Positions 26,722-36,773 are shown, counted from the first letter of the stretch. The stretch is DNA of 64,000 nucleotides from Arenibacter nanhaiticus (GCF_900141935.1 NZ_FQYX01000009.1:1-64000); one strand, 5' to 3'. A program made the numbers and translations. The notes: generated by a model from the sequence alone, not told the origin.

Positions 26722-28605
26722 ATGAAAAAACTTCTATTTCTATTTCTCGGTCTTATGATAATCTCATGTGGGCGTAGTACTAAAAATTTGCCTTCAGGGG
26801 AAACTACCACATCGGTTGTAGATAATTATAATGTAAAGGACCATTATACCAAAAAGGAGGTTGTTATCGCTATGAGGGACGGAATTAAATTGCACACTAC
26901 TATTTACGCACCTAAAGACGCTTCTAAAAAGTATCCTATTTTACTATCTAGAACACCTTATAGTTGTAAGCCCTATGGAGCGGATAATTTTAGGAACAAA
27001 ATAGCTCCTAATCGCCAAATGATGGAAGAAGGCAATATAGTCGTCTATCAGGATGTGAGGGGGCGATGGAATAGCGAAGGCGTTTATGATAATATGCGCC
27101 CTTATATCCCTTATAAAAAGGAAGGAGATATAGATGAGGCTACCGATACTTATGATACGATAGAATGGCTGGTAAACCATGTAGGGAACAACAACGGCAA
27201 GGTGGGGATTTGGGGAACTTCCTATCCTGGTTTTTATTCAACCTATTCGTTATTAGACGCTCATCCGGCATTAAAGGCGGTATCTCCCCAAGCGCCTATA
27301 GGTGATTTTTATTTTGACGATTTTCACCATAATGGGGCTTATTTGTTGAGTTACTGGCGCGCCACCGCTGTTTTTGGATATATGAAGGACAAGCCTACGA
27401 CCGAAGATTGGTACACTTTCCCCGACTTAGGTACCCAAGATCAGTATCAGTTCTTTTTAGATGTTGGTCCATTAACAAACCTAGATGCCTATTACGATAA
27501 GGACAATGTTTTTTGGCAGCAATTAAAAGATCATCCCGATTATGACGAGTTTTGGCAAAAAAGAGGCATTATTCAACATTTAAAAGATATAAAACCTGCG
27601 GTAATGACCGTTGGGGGTTGGTTTGATGCCGAGGACCTTTACGGGCCATTGAATACCTATGCTGCCATTGAAAAAAACAGCGACAATTATAATACTTTAG
27701 TGATGGGGCCTTGGAGTCATGGAGATTGGTCCAGGGAGAAAAAACGTCAGGCGATAGGCAATGTTTATTTTGGAGACGATATCTCTAAATTTTATCAGGA
27801 AAATATAGAGAGCAAATTTTTTAACCACTTTTTAAAAGGAGAAAGCAGAGAAGCCATTGGTTTGCCCGAGGCATATGTTTTTGATACCGGTATAAAAGCG
27901 TGGAAAAAATTCGATACTTGGCCTCCAAAAGAAACGAGGAAGGAAAGCTATTTCTTGCAGCAAAACCAGCGTTTATCCCAAAAAGCAACTAGGGACTACT
28001 CTTTTGAGGAGTTTATTAGCGACCCTAAAAAGCCAGTGCCGTATTCCGAGGATATAAAAATGGTCTTTACACCGAGAAAATTTATGACAGACGACCAGCG
28101 TTTTGCCGCCCGGAGGCCCGATGTATTGGTTTTTGAAACGGATCCTTTAGAATCGCCGCTGACACTAGCAGGGGATATCTTGGCGAAATTAAAGGTGGCT
28201 ACTACGGGTACCGATGCCGATTGGATCGTGAAGGTCATAGATGTTTATCCGGCAGACCATCCGGAGTACGAGGAAACGCAGGCGTATTTAAAAATGGGGA
28301 ATTACCATCAAATGGTTCGTAGCGAAGTACTTAGAGGAAGGTATAGAAACGATTTCTCTAAACCAGAGCCTTTTGTCCCCAACCAGCAAACAGCCGTCAA
28401 TATTAAACTGCAAGATGTTTTTCATACATTTAAAAAAGGGCATAAGCTTCAGGTGCAAATACAAAGCACTTGGTTTCCCTATATAGATTTGAATCCGCAA
28501 ACTTATGTCGATAATATCTTTAAAGCCAAAGCCGAGGATTTTCAAAAGCAAACCCATAAGGTGTATAATTCCTCTGTTATAGAGTTTACCGTATTGCAAC
28601 CATAA
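26722..28605 (+). CDS. CocE/NonD-family (peptidase S15) lipoprotein hydrolase
   Basis: 627 aa. The N-terminus is a lipoprotein signal (lipobox around IISC, C16), so the enzyme is exported and membrane-anchored. The S15 alpha/beta-hydrolase domain (about 40-340) has the nucleophile elbow GTSYPGF (about 165) and the VMGPWSHGDW histidine segment (about 330-339). A C-terminal jelly-roll domain (about 370-625) follows. Relatives hydrolyse cocaine esters, glutaryl-7-ACA or Xaa-Pro peptides; the true substrate is unknown. It precedes a penicillin-acylase gene, separated by a terminator. Confidence 0.88.
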   Translation: MKKLLFLFLGLMIISCGRSTKNLPSGETTTSVVDNYNVKDHYTKKEVVIAMRDGIKLHTTIYAPKDASKKYPILLSRTPYSCKPYGADNFRNKIAPNRQMMEEGNIVVYQDVRGRWNSEGVYDNMRPYIPYKKEGDIDEATDTYDTIEWLVNHVGNNNGKVGIWGTSYPGFYSTYSLLDAHPALKAVSPQAPIGDFYFDDFHHNGAYLLSYWRATAVFGYMKDKPTTEDWYTFPDLGTQDQYQFFLDVGPLTNLDAYYDKDNVFWQQLKDHPDYDEFWQKRGIIQHLKDIKPAVMTVGGWFDAEDLYGPLNTYAAIEKNSDNYNTLVMGPWSHGDWSREKKRQAIGNVYFGDDISKFYQENIESKFFNHFLKGESREAIGLPEAYVFDTGIKAWKKFDTWPPKETRKESYFLQQNQRLSQKATRDYSFEEFISDPKKPVPYSEDIKMVFTPRKFMTDDQRFAARRPDVLVFETDPLESPLTLAGDILAKLKVATTGTDADWIVKVIDVYPADHPEYEETQAYLKMGNYHQMVRSEVLRGRYRNDFSKPEPFVPNQQTAVNIKLQDVFHTFKKGHKLQVQIQSTWFPYIDLNPQTYVDNIFKAKAEDFQKQTHKVYNSSVIEFTVLQP

Positions 28606-28624
28606 TAAAAGTCTTACATCTAAT

Positions 28625-28657
28625 AAAAAAAGCATCCTAACGAGGGTGCTTTTTTTT
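28625..28657 (+). terminator. Intrinsic terminator of the cocE-like gene
   Basis: AAAAAAGCATCCT pairs with AGGGTGCTTTTTT (one G-U) around the loop AACG, with a T tract. Confidence 0.88.
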
Positions 28658-28689
28658 ATCGTAAAAATTAATATACCTTTAAATCTAAA

Positions 28690-31098
28690 TTGATTTATGT
28701 GAGAACATTTAAAAAGACATTGCTGATTATCTTAGGGGTAATCGCTGTTTTGGCAATGATTGCCACTATAGTTTTTTATCAGCTTTCTCCTAATTATAAT
28801 GGGGAAAAGACGTTGTCTAAACTGACCGAAGAGGTAAAGGTGTATTACGATGCCTACGGTATTCCTCATATATATGGAGAAAATGAAGCCGATGCTTTTA
28901 GAGCCTTAGGGTATGTGCATGCCCAAGACAGGCTGTGGCAAATGGAACTGTTGCGGCGAATAGGAAGGGGTGGACTTTCTGAAGTCTTTGGTGCAGATTT
29001 GTTAGAAACAGATAAGTTCTTTTTATCGCTAGGAATCAATGAAGCTTCAGAAAACACCGTAAAAAACATAGTGCCAACCGAACCAATGGTGCTATTATCG
29101 CAAGCCTATCTGGATGGTATCAATCAGTTTATTGAGCAGGGGCCAACACCGGTCGAATTTTACCTGACGGGGATAGAAAAAAGACCCTTTACTCTAAAAG
29201 ATGTTTTTAATACGGTGGGGTATATGGCCTTTAGTTTTGCTATGGCCCATAAAACAGACCCCTTGCTGACCAATATAAAAAACAAGTTAGGACCAGACTA
29301 TTTGGTTGATTTAGAAATAGACGTAGATAGCAGTACTGTTTGGATTAAAAACCATAAACAATCTTTTCAGGTAGGTGGTGTTCATGAGGTGATAACGAAA
29401 AAATTAAGCGGTATTTTAAAAAACCTTCCGTTGGCACAATTTGAGGGAAGCAATAGCTGGGTAATAGCGCCTGAAAAGACTAAAAACGGAAAAGTTATTT
29501 TTGCGAACGACCCCCATATTGGTTTTGCTCAGCCCTCGGTTTGGTACGAAGCGCATCTGAGTACCCCGGACTATGAAAAATATGGCTATCATTTGGCAGG
29601 TGTGCCGTTTCCATTATTAGGCCATAATAGAAAGTTGGCATACGGACTAACGATGTTCGAAAACGATGATATAGACTTTTATTACGAAGAAGACTCCCCC
29701 TTAGATCGCAATAGTTATAAAACCACGGGTGGTTATGTACCTTATAAATTGGTGCACAACACTATAAGGGTAAAAGATGAGGAGGCGGTAGCGTTCACCT
29801 ATAAAGAATCTGTACATGGCCCTATAGTTCATGGAATAACGACTGAACTTAGCGACGACAAAAGTATTGCTATGTCATGGGCGTACACCAAGGTAGAAAA
29901 CAAAGTTATGGATGCGCTCTATGGTTTGTCTCATGCCAATAATCTATCAGACTTTGAAAAGGCCCTCCCGGATATTCATGCGCCAGGGTTAAATATAATG
30001 TATGGCGATGCTATTGGGAATGTGGCATGGTTTGCAACGGCAAAATTATACGCCATGCCCGATAGTACTAATACCAAGTTTATTTTAGATGGGAGCAGTG
30101 GTAAGGACGAACCCCTTGGTTATTTGGATTTTTCAGAAAACCCTATGGCTATCAATCCCCCTTGGAACTAAGTGTATTCTGCCAACAATCAGCCCGATTC
30201 AATTGCTGGAATCCTTTATCCTGGATATTACTTGCCCGAAAACAGAGCCAAACGCATTGTATCCTTATTAGAGCCTAAAGACGATTGGGATAAGCAGCAG
30301 GTCTCTGAAATGATTCTAGATGTTACCGCTCCGGTAGATATAGATATTGTAAGCAACTTGGTTAAATTAATGGATATAAAAAACTTGTCGGACCAAGAAA
30401 TTCATATTCTGGATAAGTTAAATTTATGGGATGGGAACAACCAGTTGGAAAATATAGAACCTACGATTTATCACCGATGGTTGTATCAGTTATTAAAATA
30501 TGGTTTTGAAGACGAATTGGGGCCTGAAATGTTTCAAGAATTATTGGCTACCCATATGTTTAAAAGACTAATAGCACCCTTATCCGAAAAGGAAACTTCT
30601 GTTTGGTGGGATAATATTTCAACAAAAGACATTGTCGAAACAAAGCAACTGGCCGTAATCGAGTCCTTTAAACTGGCTGTGGCATCACTGGAGGCCGATT
30701 TTGGAAAAAACAACAAGAAGTGGACGTGGGGGAAAGTACATACCCTAGAGCATGGGCATCCGATAGGGCGCATAAAAGCGCTTAGGTCTTTCTTTAATGT
30801 GGGGCCTTTCCCGGCAGTGGGAACTAGGGAAGTTATCAATAACATGGCTTTTAATTATGATGAAACTGGAAAATATCCCGTTACTTCGGGACCTTCGACC
30901 AGAAGGATTATTGATTTTTCGGATATAGAAAATAGCATCAGTATTCTCCCCACCGGGCAATCGGGCAATCCGTTTAGTCCCCATTATAGGGACCAGGCAA
31001 AAATGTTCAACAAAGGTCATTTTCGTAAAATGATGATGAACAAAGAAGAAATTATTAGGACTAAAAAATCCTTGCTCATATTTAAACCAAAGTCGTAG
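28690..31098 (+). pseudogene. Penicillin acylase family (S45) protein with in-frame stop
   Basis: One Ntn-hydrolase gene of about 802 codons is interrupted by a single TAA at 30169-30171. The frame is otherwise intact on both sides: upstream ends INPPWN, downstream continues VYSANNQPDS, and the usual family sequence at this point is NPPWGYV.SANNQP-like, so a Tyr codon most likely became TAA. The first part (493 aa) holds an N-terminal membrane anchor, the alpha-subunit and the catalytic nucleophile Ser in FEGSNSWVI (near residue 254), followed by NDPHIGF. The second part (about 309 residues) carries the rest of the beta-subunit. There is no ATG at the 5' end; TTG 28690 or GTG 28699 is the start. 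Confidence 0.85.
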
Positions 31099-31226
31099 GA
31101 ACCGGGAAGGCAATTATATGCTGTTCATCTTTTTTCTTACTATTTTGGGCTAATTATATAATATCTAGTCTCTTATATACTAAATGTTTTGTTTTATTTA
31201 ACTACTTTTAGTTAAAAGAGATGTAA

Positions 31227-32660
31227 ATGCTTACAAAAGTTTTCGGAAGTGCTGTGTTCGGAGTTGAAGCCACTACAATTACTGTAGAGGTTAATATCGA
31301 TAAGGGGGTTGGGTATCATTTGGTAGGCTTGCCAGACAATGCTATTAAAGAGAGTAACTACCGTATTGCAGCAGGTTTAAAAAACAATGGCTATAAAGTA
31401 CCTGGAAAGAAAATTACCATAAACATGGCCCCAGCCGATCTGCGAAAGGAAGGGTCGGCCTATGACCTTACCTTAGCCTTGGGGATTCTTACCGCCTCTG
31501 GACAAATTAAGTCCGAGAATCTGGAGCGTTATATTATTATGGGAGAAATGTCCTTGGATGGGAGTATTCAACCTATAAAAGGTGCCTTGCCGATCGCTAT
31601 AAAAGCGAAGGAAGAGGGTTTTATAGGGTTTATTTTACCCATGGAAAATGCCAAGGAAGCCGCTATTGTCGAGGGGTTAAAAGTATATGGTGTGGAGAAT
31701 ATAGGAGAGGTCATTGAATTTTTTGATAGCGGTACGCCCCTAGAAGAAACGGTGATAGATACCCAAGCCGAATTTTATAAGAATTTAGATTTTCCAGAAT
31801 TCGATTTTTCAGACGTAAAAGGACAGGAAAGCATCAAACGGTGTATGGAGATAGCGGCGGCAGGCGGACATAATATTATTCTGATAGGCCCTCCAGGGGC
31901 AGGGAAGACCATGCTGGCGAAGCGACTGCCATCTATTTTACCGCCCATGACCTTGGATGAAGCTTTAGAAACCACTAAAATACACAGTGTAGTAGGGAAA
32001 ATAAAGAATATGGGACTCATGAACCAAAGACCTTTTAGAAGTCCCCACCACACCATTAGCGATGTTGCCTTGGTCGGCGGTGGCGCCTATCCACAGCCTG
32101 GGGAAATTTCCCTATCCCATAATGGAGTATTGTTTTTAGATGAATTGCCCGAATTTAAACGCGGGGTATTAGAAGTGATGCGGCAACCGCTCGAAGATAG
32201 GGAGGTTACTATTTCCAGAGCGCGTTTTACGGTTACCTATCCCAGTAGTTTTATGCTGGTGGCAAGTATGAATCCCAGTCCCGGTGGCTATTTCAACGAT
32301 CCCGATGCCCCGGTGACATCCTCCCCGGCAGAAATGCAACGCTATTTAGGAAAGATTTCGGGTCCCTTATTAGACAGGATCGATATTCATATAGAAGTAA
32401 CCCCAGTGCCTTTTGAAAAGCTTTCTGAAGATAGAAAAGGAGAAAGTAGTGTCGAAATTCGCAAGCGGGTTACCGCTGCCAGGAAATTGCAGACCCAACG
32501 CTTTTTTAAGTCCGAGAATGTGCACTACAACGCACAGATGAATACCAAGCAGATTCGAAAGCACTGCCAAATGGACGAGGCCTCTAAAGAGTTGCTTAAA
32601 AATGCCATGGATCGCCTAAATCTCTCTGCCAGAGCCTACGATCGGATTTTGAAAGACTAA
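31227..32660 (+). pseudogene. comM: YifB/ComM-family Mg-chelatase-like ATPase, 3' end displaced by an inserted element
   Basis: 477 codons of a gene normally about 510 long. The N-terminal Lon-like domain (1-180) and AAA+ domain with Walker A GPPGAGKT (near 221) and LFLDELPEF (Walker B) are intact. The C-terminal domain stops at SARAYDRILKD. The Asp and stop codon come from the inserted element. The natural continuation [11 protein letters not shown]...REGWLG lies at 39403-39513. Joining at the shared AA restores an uninterrupted frame of about 512 codons. In Gram-negatives, ComM is a hexameric helicase that promotes branch migration during natural transformation. The truncated protein lacks 36 C-terminal residues, so function is doubtful. 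Confidence 0.92.
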
Positions 32661-32678
32661 TATTTTTATGTATAACCC
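32652..32678 (+). other. attL of the comM element
   Basis: The left junction has chromosomal comM (codons for ILK) up to the crossover AA, then 25 bp of element arm containing TATTTTTATGTATAAC. The arm mirrors the right end of the element. Confidence 0.8.
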
Positions 32679-32820
32679 ATTAACTAAATAATAATCAGCA
32701 TATTATTATTTATTTCGTTTTTCATCTTAATACTTTTCGACTTAATGAAAAGCTTAAACCGTTTTCATAGAGTTAAAAAAAGACCTCAACAATATATTAA
32801 AATATTTAACGCCTTTTCAT

Positions 32821-32934
32821 AATGTTCACTTTGTACAAAAATGAACATTGTTAGGAAATACAGGGGTTTTTGAATAAAACGTATTAATAATGTTCAGTTT
32901 TGTTTTGTAAACTCATTAATGAACATTATATTTG
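32821..32934 (+). promoter_or_regulatory. Promoter and four half-sites upstream of the tyrosine recombinase
   Basis: AATGTTCA occurs at 32821-32828 and 32889-32896, and its complement TGAACATT at 32842-32849 and 32920-32927, making two dyads. The second dyad overlaps a textbook Bacteroidota promoter: TTTG at 32904-32907, 19 nt, then TATATTTG at 32927-32934. A repressor or the recombinase itself binding here would block transcription (inference). Confidence 0.7.
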
Positions 32935-32957
32935 TATCTCACCAAACAATTATAATC

Positions 32958-33497
32958 ATGACTGGATCAACTTACTTGGATTTCGATAGGACTTTAAACA
33001 AAGCTTTTAAAATGATAAAAGATGATAAAGACAAAAGTTTTGCCCTACTGGTTATATGTGGTATTAATTTAGGTCTTAGGATAGATGACCTTACAAACCT
33101 TACTTTTGAAGATTTGCGAAAAGACACCTTTACTATTACTGAAGGGAAGACGAACAAAACTAGAACCCTTGCAGTAAACGACCACATCAAAACGGCTGTA
33201 TCTTACTTCTCTGAAGATGTAAAAGGGTTTGCATTCATTAGCCAAAAGGGAACTAGGTTTAGCTCTCAGCACCTCAACAGGAAGCTTAAAGAAGCATTTA
33301 AAGGCATTGGGAGCGGTAAGGTAACTACTCATTCATTGCGTAAATGTTTCGGGCGTAGGGTCTTCGAATCCAACGGGGAGAGTGAAAAGAGTTTAGTTTA
33401 TTTGTCGCAGCTTTTCAATCATAGTTCTACTCTTGTCACTAGAACCTATCTAGGGATACAACAAGAGGAATTGAACGACATTTACAATAACCTGTAA
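32958..33497 (+). CDS. Tyrosine recombinase, catalytic domain only
   Basis: 179 aa from ATG 32958 (an ATG at 32919 lies in the promoter/operator and is unlikely). The catalytic residues are recognisable: Arg in GLRIDDLTNL, a Lys in the beta-hairpin TEGKTNKTR, HSLRKCF for the His-x-x-Arg pair, His in LFNHSS, and the nucleophile Tyr in TRTYLGI near the C-terminus. The usual N-terminal SAM-like core-binding domain (about 90-100 residues) is missing; the protein begins almost at the catalytic domain. It may resolve, invert or regulate rather than integrate the element. It is transcribed inward from the left end. Confidence 0.85.
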   Translation: MTGSTYLDFDRTLNKAFKMIKDDKDKSFALLVICGINLGLRIDDLTNLTFEDLRKDTFTITEGKTNKTRTLAVNDHIKTAVSYFSEDVKGFAFISQKGTRFSSQHLNRKLKEAFKGIGSGKVTTHSLRKCFGRRVFESNGESEKSLVYLSQLFNHSSTLVTRTYLGIQQEELNDIYNNL

Positions 33498-33562
33498 GAA
33501 AATCCAAAACGAAATTTTTTACCTCTTTTCATAAAGTTGAGGTTACTATAATCAGCCATAAA

Positions 33563-33614
33563 GCTATTTAAGACGTGTATCAGGCGTTTTAAGGAGCTTT
33601 AACACTAAAGTGAC
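33563..33614 (+). repeat. Island repeat A, copy 1
   Basis: One of three related segments of about 50 bp (also 37422-37470 and 37729-37781) sharing GTTTTAAGGAGCTTTA and a following TAAArGyGATA-like end. A nearby CTTTAAAACGTCTG (about 33643-33656) can pair with the core, so the unit is hairpin-forming. Confidence 0.6.
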
Positions 33615-33746
33615 ATATATCACTATATTTAAATCAAAGAGGCTTTAAAACGTCTGAAATGGGTTGAGGTTTAGATTTTACTTTATGTGAAGTGAATAGG
33701 CAAAACTAAAAAAAAGCCCCTAGAAATTAATCTAAGAGCTTTAAAT

Positions 33747-33926
33747 CTATTTTTTAAACACGATAGCCGTACGAATGTGTTTAATATCCTCGGGTCTTAT
33801 CTCCCTTGTATGGCCTACATCCTCGTAAAGCTTGCCATTTTCTAAATCCCTGAACGCTATAGAGCTGACTCTATGGGATGTTATTTGTTCGATTTCTAGT
33901 TTCTCCCGTAGTTTCCTTACACTCAT
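33747..33926 (-). CDS. Small hypothetical protein (59 aa)
   Basis: 59 aa, charged, beginning MSVRKLREKLEIEQ and ending AIVFKK. It is too short for many gene callers but has an ATGA overlap with the stop of the upstream 113-aa gene, which supports translation. It is the last gene of the element's minus-strand operon. Motifs such as FRDLENGKLYEDVGHTREI do not match a family known to me. Function unknown. Confidence 0.65.
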   Translation of the reverse strand: MSVRKLREKLEIEQITSHRVSSIAFRDLENGKLYEDVGHTREIRPEDIKHIRTAIVFKK

Positions 33927-34264
33927 TTTATGCTGTCCTTTAATCGTTGAACCAGTTCGTCTGTCTCGACCTCATCCATTCCATTTAACAAGGTCTTTAT
34001 ACTTTCCTTTTTCGATAAGACATAGGGCAACAGATCCATATGGAGCTTAAGACGAGCGGTCTTATTCAACTCCATATCTTCCTTATAAAGCCCATGTACG
34101 AAATACCTTTCCAAGGATTCCCCTATAGCCTTTCTGATCAAAACATCTGCGGGCTGTTTGAGGCTTCCCTTAGGCCGTCCCGCTTTCCTTTTCGTTTCTT
34201 TTTCTTCTTTATTTTCTTCCAATTTTTTACAATTTTTTAAATTCCATGAACCCAATGCCATCAA
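33923..34264 (-). CDS. Hypothetical protein with GRPKG motif
   Basis: 113 aa. A Lys/Glu-rich N-terminus leads into KRKAGRPKGSLKQPAD (about 27-42), an AT-hook-like GRPKGS motif. A helical region with ARLKLHMDLLPYVLSKKES follows. This layout resembles small Bacteroidota phage and plasmid proteins annotated as hypothetical or terminase-small-subunit-like, but I cannot assign it. It overlaps the downstream 59-aa gene by 4 bp. It is separated from the upstream 214-aa gene by 144 bp that are very T/A-rich, including a run of T at 34300-34318. Confidence 0.6.
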   Translation of the reverse strand: MMALGSWNLKNCKKLEENKEEKETKRKAGRPKGSLKQPADVLIRKAIGESLERYFVHGLYKEDMELNKTARLKLHMDLLPYVLSKKESIKTLLNGMDEVETDELVQRLKDSIK

Positions 34265-34408
34265 GGGCTTAGGCGCAAAAAGAACACCTATAGAAAAAAT
34301 TTTTTTTTATTTTTTTTGTTGGTGTTTACACATCATTTTAACATATTGACTTTAAAACCTAAAAGATTAATAATCAATATGTTAACTTATATTTTTGTCG
34401 ATTTCCGT

Positions 34409-35053
34409 TTATCTAATCGAGGCGATTCTATTATAGTCCACTTTACCCGTATCCAAATCAATGATTTCAGATAGGTTGATCCCCGTATAATGCTTGGATA
34501 CGATCCCTTGTTTTAAACCCCATTCGATTATAGTAGAAAGTTTTTCAGCTAATTGCTTCAATTCGTTTTGCTTGGTGTTCTTACAAAAGGTTGAATAAAT
34601 TTCCTTTAGTACGGTATCTACTTTGGTATTCATTTTAAACTCTTCATTGAGTACAAAGGATTCTAAGGTCAACCCTTTAATGCTCTCTATCTCCTTGTTA
34701 ATGCCCGTAGCCCTTTGGATTAAATTCTTTACTACTGTTACGTCCTCGGGATTCTTGAACATCTCTATTGCTTTTAGCTTTATAAGGCTGGGGTACAGCT
34801 TTCTAACTCCTTGCACCTCATCCCTGTACTTTATGAGGATTATTTCATTTTGCTTGACCTCATCATTTAAATATAGGTCATTTCCGTACGTTCTAATGAA
34901 CTTAATCACTTTGTCCACGCTATTGGTATCATAGTCTATACCCTTGTCGAGGTCAGTCTTTAAATCGGTTATTTCATTTAGTATATCCTGTACCTTGCTT
35001 TCTAGATTCTGCTTTAATGGTTCGTTAACCATTAGTGTTATTTTCTTTTTCAT
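34409..35053 (-). CDS. Hypothetical helical protein of the element
   Basis: 214 aa, rich in Lys/Glu/Ile and predicted mostly helical with coiled-coil tendency in 10-60 and 100-170. There is no signal peptide, membrane helix or cysteine cluster (one Cys only, near 160). No family recognised. It begins 1 bp after the stop of the 140-aa gene, within a tight operon, so it likely functions with that protein. Confidence 0.6.
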   Translation of the reverse strand: MKKKITLMVNEPLKQNLESKVQDILNEITDLKTDLDKGIDYDTNSVDKVIKFIRTYGNDLYLNDEVKQNEIILIKYRDEVQGVRKLYPSLIKLKAIEMFKNPEDVTVVKNLIQRATGINKEIESIKGLTLESFVLNEEFKMNTKVDTVLKEIYSTFCKNTKQNELKQLAEKLSTIIEWGLKQGIVSKHYTGINLSEIIDLDTGKVDYNRIASIR

Positions 35054-35054
35054 G

Positions 35055-35477
35055 TTATTTTATTTTTATTATTTCTTCCTCATTTTCTTTTAGCTCGCTA
35101 AAAAAATCCTGAATTATCATATTCCCGCCTTTGTCGACGTATAGTGATATATCATCCGTTACTTTAGATTCATTTGCATATCGTCCACTAGATGCGACAT
35201 CTAGCGCAAAGAGGGTATCTGATATCTTACGCCCTCGTTCGTCCGTTACGGTGGCTATCCTTGCGTCATATCTGCCCTTTAATTTGTTGGTAAATTTTGA
35301 TGATAGCTTTACGATATATAAATTGGGGTTGTCTGCGTCCTGTTCAATTACATTACCGTCTTTATTGGCAATCAAACTGTCTCCAATGTAGACGGTGAAG
35401 TCTTGGATTGCTAGGTTTAAAAAGACGCCGAAAGTAAAATAGTCCCCCGATTTGATTTCTGCTTTGATGTTGGTCAT
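35055..35477 (-). CDS. Hypothetical protein, possibly Ig-like fold of phage baseplate type
   Basis: 140 aa, predicted beta-rich. The pattern GDYFTFGVFLNLAIQDFTVYIGD, then IVKLSSKFTNKLKGRYDARIATVTDERG, then TLFALDV resembles the small N-terminal Ig-like domains of phage baseplate or fibre proteins (BppU/DUF2479 style). This is a weak fold-level similarity by eye. It sits 3 bp after the 117-aa gene and 1 bp before the 214-aa gene. If the resemblance is right, the element could be phage-derived. Confidence 0.55.
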   Translation of the reverse strand: MTNIKAEIKSGDYFTFGVFLNLAIQDFTVYIGDSLIANKDGNVIEQDADNPNLYIVKLSSKFTNKLKGRYDARIATVTDERGRKISDTLFALDVASSGRYANESKVTDDISLYVDKGGNMIIQDFFSELKENEEEIIKIK

Positions 35478-35480
35478 ATC

Positions 35481-35834
35481 CTAGGTAGTTATGAGGTTCA
35501 TTCCCTTCAGTTTATCCCAGTTGGGGAAGTAATAAAGTCTTTTTGATTTTCTTGCGCTTGGCTCTACCTCGATATATCTCCCATCGACCTTTATCATAAC
35601 CGTAAATAGGTTCATTTCTTCGAGCTTGTTTCGATGTGTGGTAAAAGTTATTGTGCTGATTCTTAGGTTATTTTGCATTTCGCCGTTCTTGATATAGCTA
35701 AGTTTGTCCTTGTTTTTTTGGTGATTTATTAAAATGTAAATAATCATTAATCGTTGTACGAGACCTAACTCTTTGCTGGTGATTGTTGCTTCTAAATTGA
35801 TTTTAAAATCCTGTTTTGGTGATATTTGTTTCAT
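35481..35834 (-). CDS. Hypothetical protein, winged-helix-like
   Basis: 117 aa. The segment SKELGLVQRLMIIYILINHQKNKDKLSYIKNGEMQNNLRISTITFTTHRNKLEEMNLFTV (about 20-78) has the helix spacing of a winged helix-turn-helix, with a possible recognition helix at NLRISTITFTTHRNKLEE. A DNA-binding or replication-accessory role is inferred. It is the third gene of the element's operon, between a larger HTH-like protein and a beta-rich protein. Confidence 0.55.
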   Translation of the reverse strand: MKQISPKQDFKINLEATITSKELGLVQRLMIIYILINHQKNKDKLSYIKNGEMQNNLRISTITFTTHRNKLEEMNLFTVMIKVDGRYIEVEPSARKSKRLYYFPNWDKLKGMNLITT

Positions 35835-35861
35835 ATTGTTTTGTTGTTTTTAATTGTTAAT

Positions 35862-36767
35862 TTATCTGTCTAGTATAAGTTGCAGCTCTTCTATCAAGGG
35901 ACATGGCGAGGTGTTGCATGATTGTTTCCCCTTCATTGCTAGGTGGTTAATTACAGGGGAGTTGTAGGATTGATATTCCTCCAGTGCTAGGTAGTTAATT
36001 ACATCGGCACTTAGTATCATATCTCTAGTAGGGTTGTAGGTTTCCTTGTCATCCTCTAGGATGGAGTTTTCTGCACCAGTGTACCATGCACCGTCTTCAA
36101 ATAGTTCGTCTTCATCCATTTCATCTTTTGCCTCATCTGTATATAAGTGGTCATAGTTCCCTGCATCGAAATTTATTTTAAAATAATTCCAGTCATAGTC
36201 ATCATCTTCGTACAGCTCCTCTTTGTAGAACTTGTTTTTTAGTTCTCGGTATAGTCTCATACTTATTTTTCCCGTTCGTTTACTACAGGCCTTATAACTA
36301 GGTATTGCGTCGTTGTATGATGACAGTATGATTGCCATCAACCTTTTAATGTATGTCCTATAGTCTTTCTTCAGGCCCTCGAATTGTTTCATACTTATTT
36401 TTAGGTATTTGCCTCCTTCGCTTAGCTTGTATTTGCTTTCGTATCGGGTTTTTTTCGACTGTATGAAATGGTTATCAACAAGAACCTTTATTGATTTGAC
36501 TACTGGTGCTTCGGACATTCCGCAGCTCTTTATTATTTCCTTGATAGGAAGCTTTCTGAAGGTTTTTGTGTCGCAGCTTTTCAAAATAGCCATGTACACC
36601 GCTTTATCTCCAATAGATAAGCTTCCATTTAGTATGATGTCGTGATTAACCTTTTTGTAAAAATCCCCTTCCTTAAAGGTATGTTTGATATATCTCTGTA
36701 AAGCTGGCATTTGTTCGTAGGGCTTTTGTCCTTTCCTTTGGCCATTTTTGCCTTGTTCTTTTTTCAT
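35862..36767 (-). CDS. Helix-turn-helix protein, possible replication or regulatory factor
   Basis: 301 aa. A basic N-terminus (KKEQGKNGQRKGQK) precedes a winged helix: LSIGDKAVYMAILKSCDTKTFRKLPIKEIIKSCGMSEAPVVKSIKVLVDNHFI (about 50-102), the layout of DnaD/RepA-type and MarR-like helix-turn-helix domains. A second helical domain follows (about 125-185), then an acidic linker and a C-terminus rich in NSPVINHLA-type repeats (YNSPVINHLAMKG resembles ADVINYLALEE). The adjacent 22-bp iteron-like repeats make a replication-initiator role possible but unproven. Confidence 0.6.
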   Translation of the reverse strand: MKKEQGKNGQRKGQKPYEQMPALQRYIKHTFKEGDFYKKVNHDIILNGSLSIGDKAVYMAILKSCDTKTFRKLPIKEIIKSCGMSEAPVVKSIKVLVDNHFIQSKKTRYESKYKLSEGGKYLKISMKQFEGLKKDYRTYIKRLMAIILSSYNDAIPSYKACSKRTGKISMRLYRELKNKFYKEELYEDDDYDWNYFKINFDAGNYDHLYTDEAKDEMDEDELFEDGAWYTGAENSILEDDKETYNPTRDMILSADVINYLALEEYQSYNSPVINHLAMKGKQSCNTSPCPLIEELQLILDR

Positions 36768-36773
36768 TTTCTT

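Noticed and set aside
32640-32660. ACTAA shared near both element ends as the crossover core
   Set aside because: If ACTAA were in the empty site, the rebuilt comM would contain a stop codon. AA alone restores the frame exactly.
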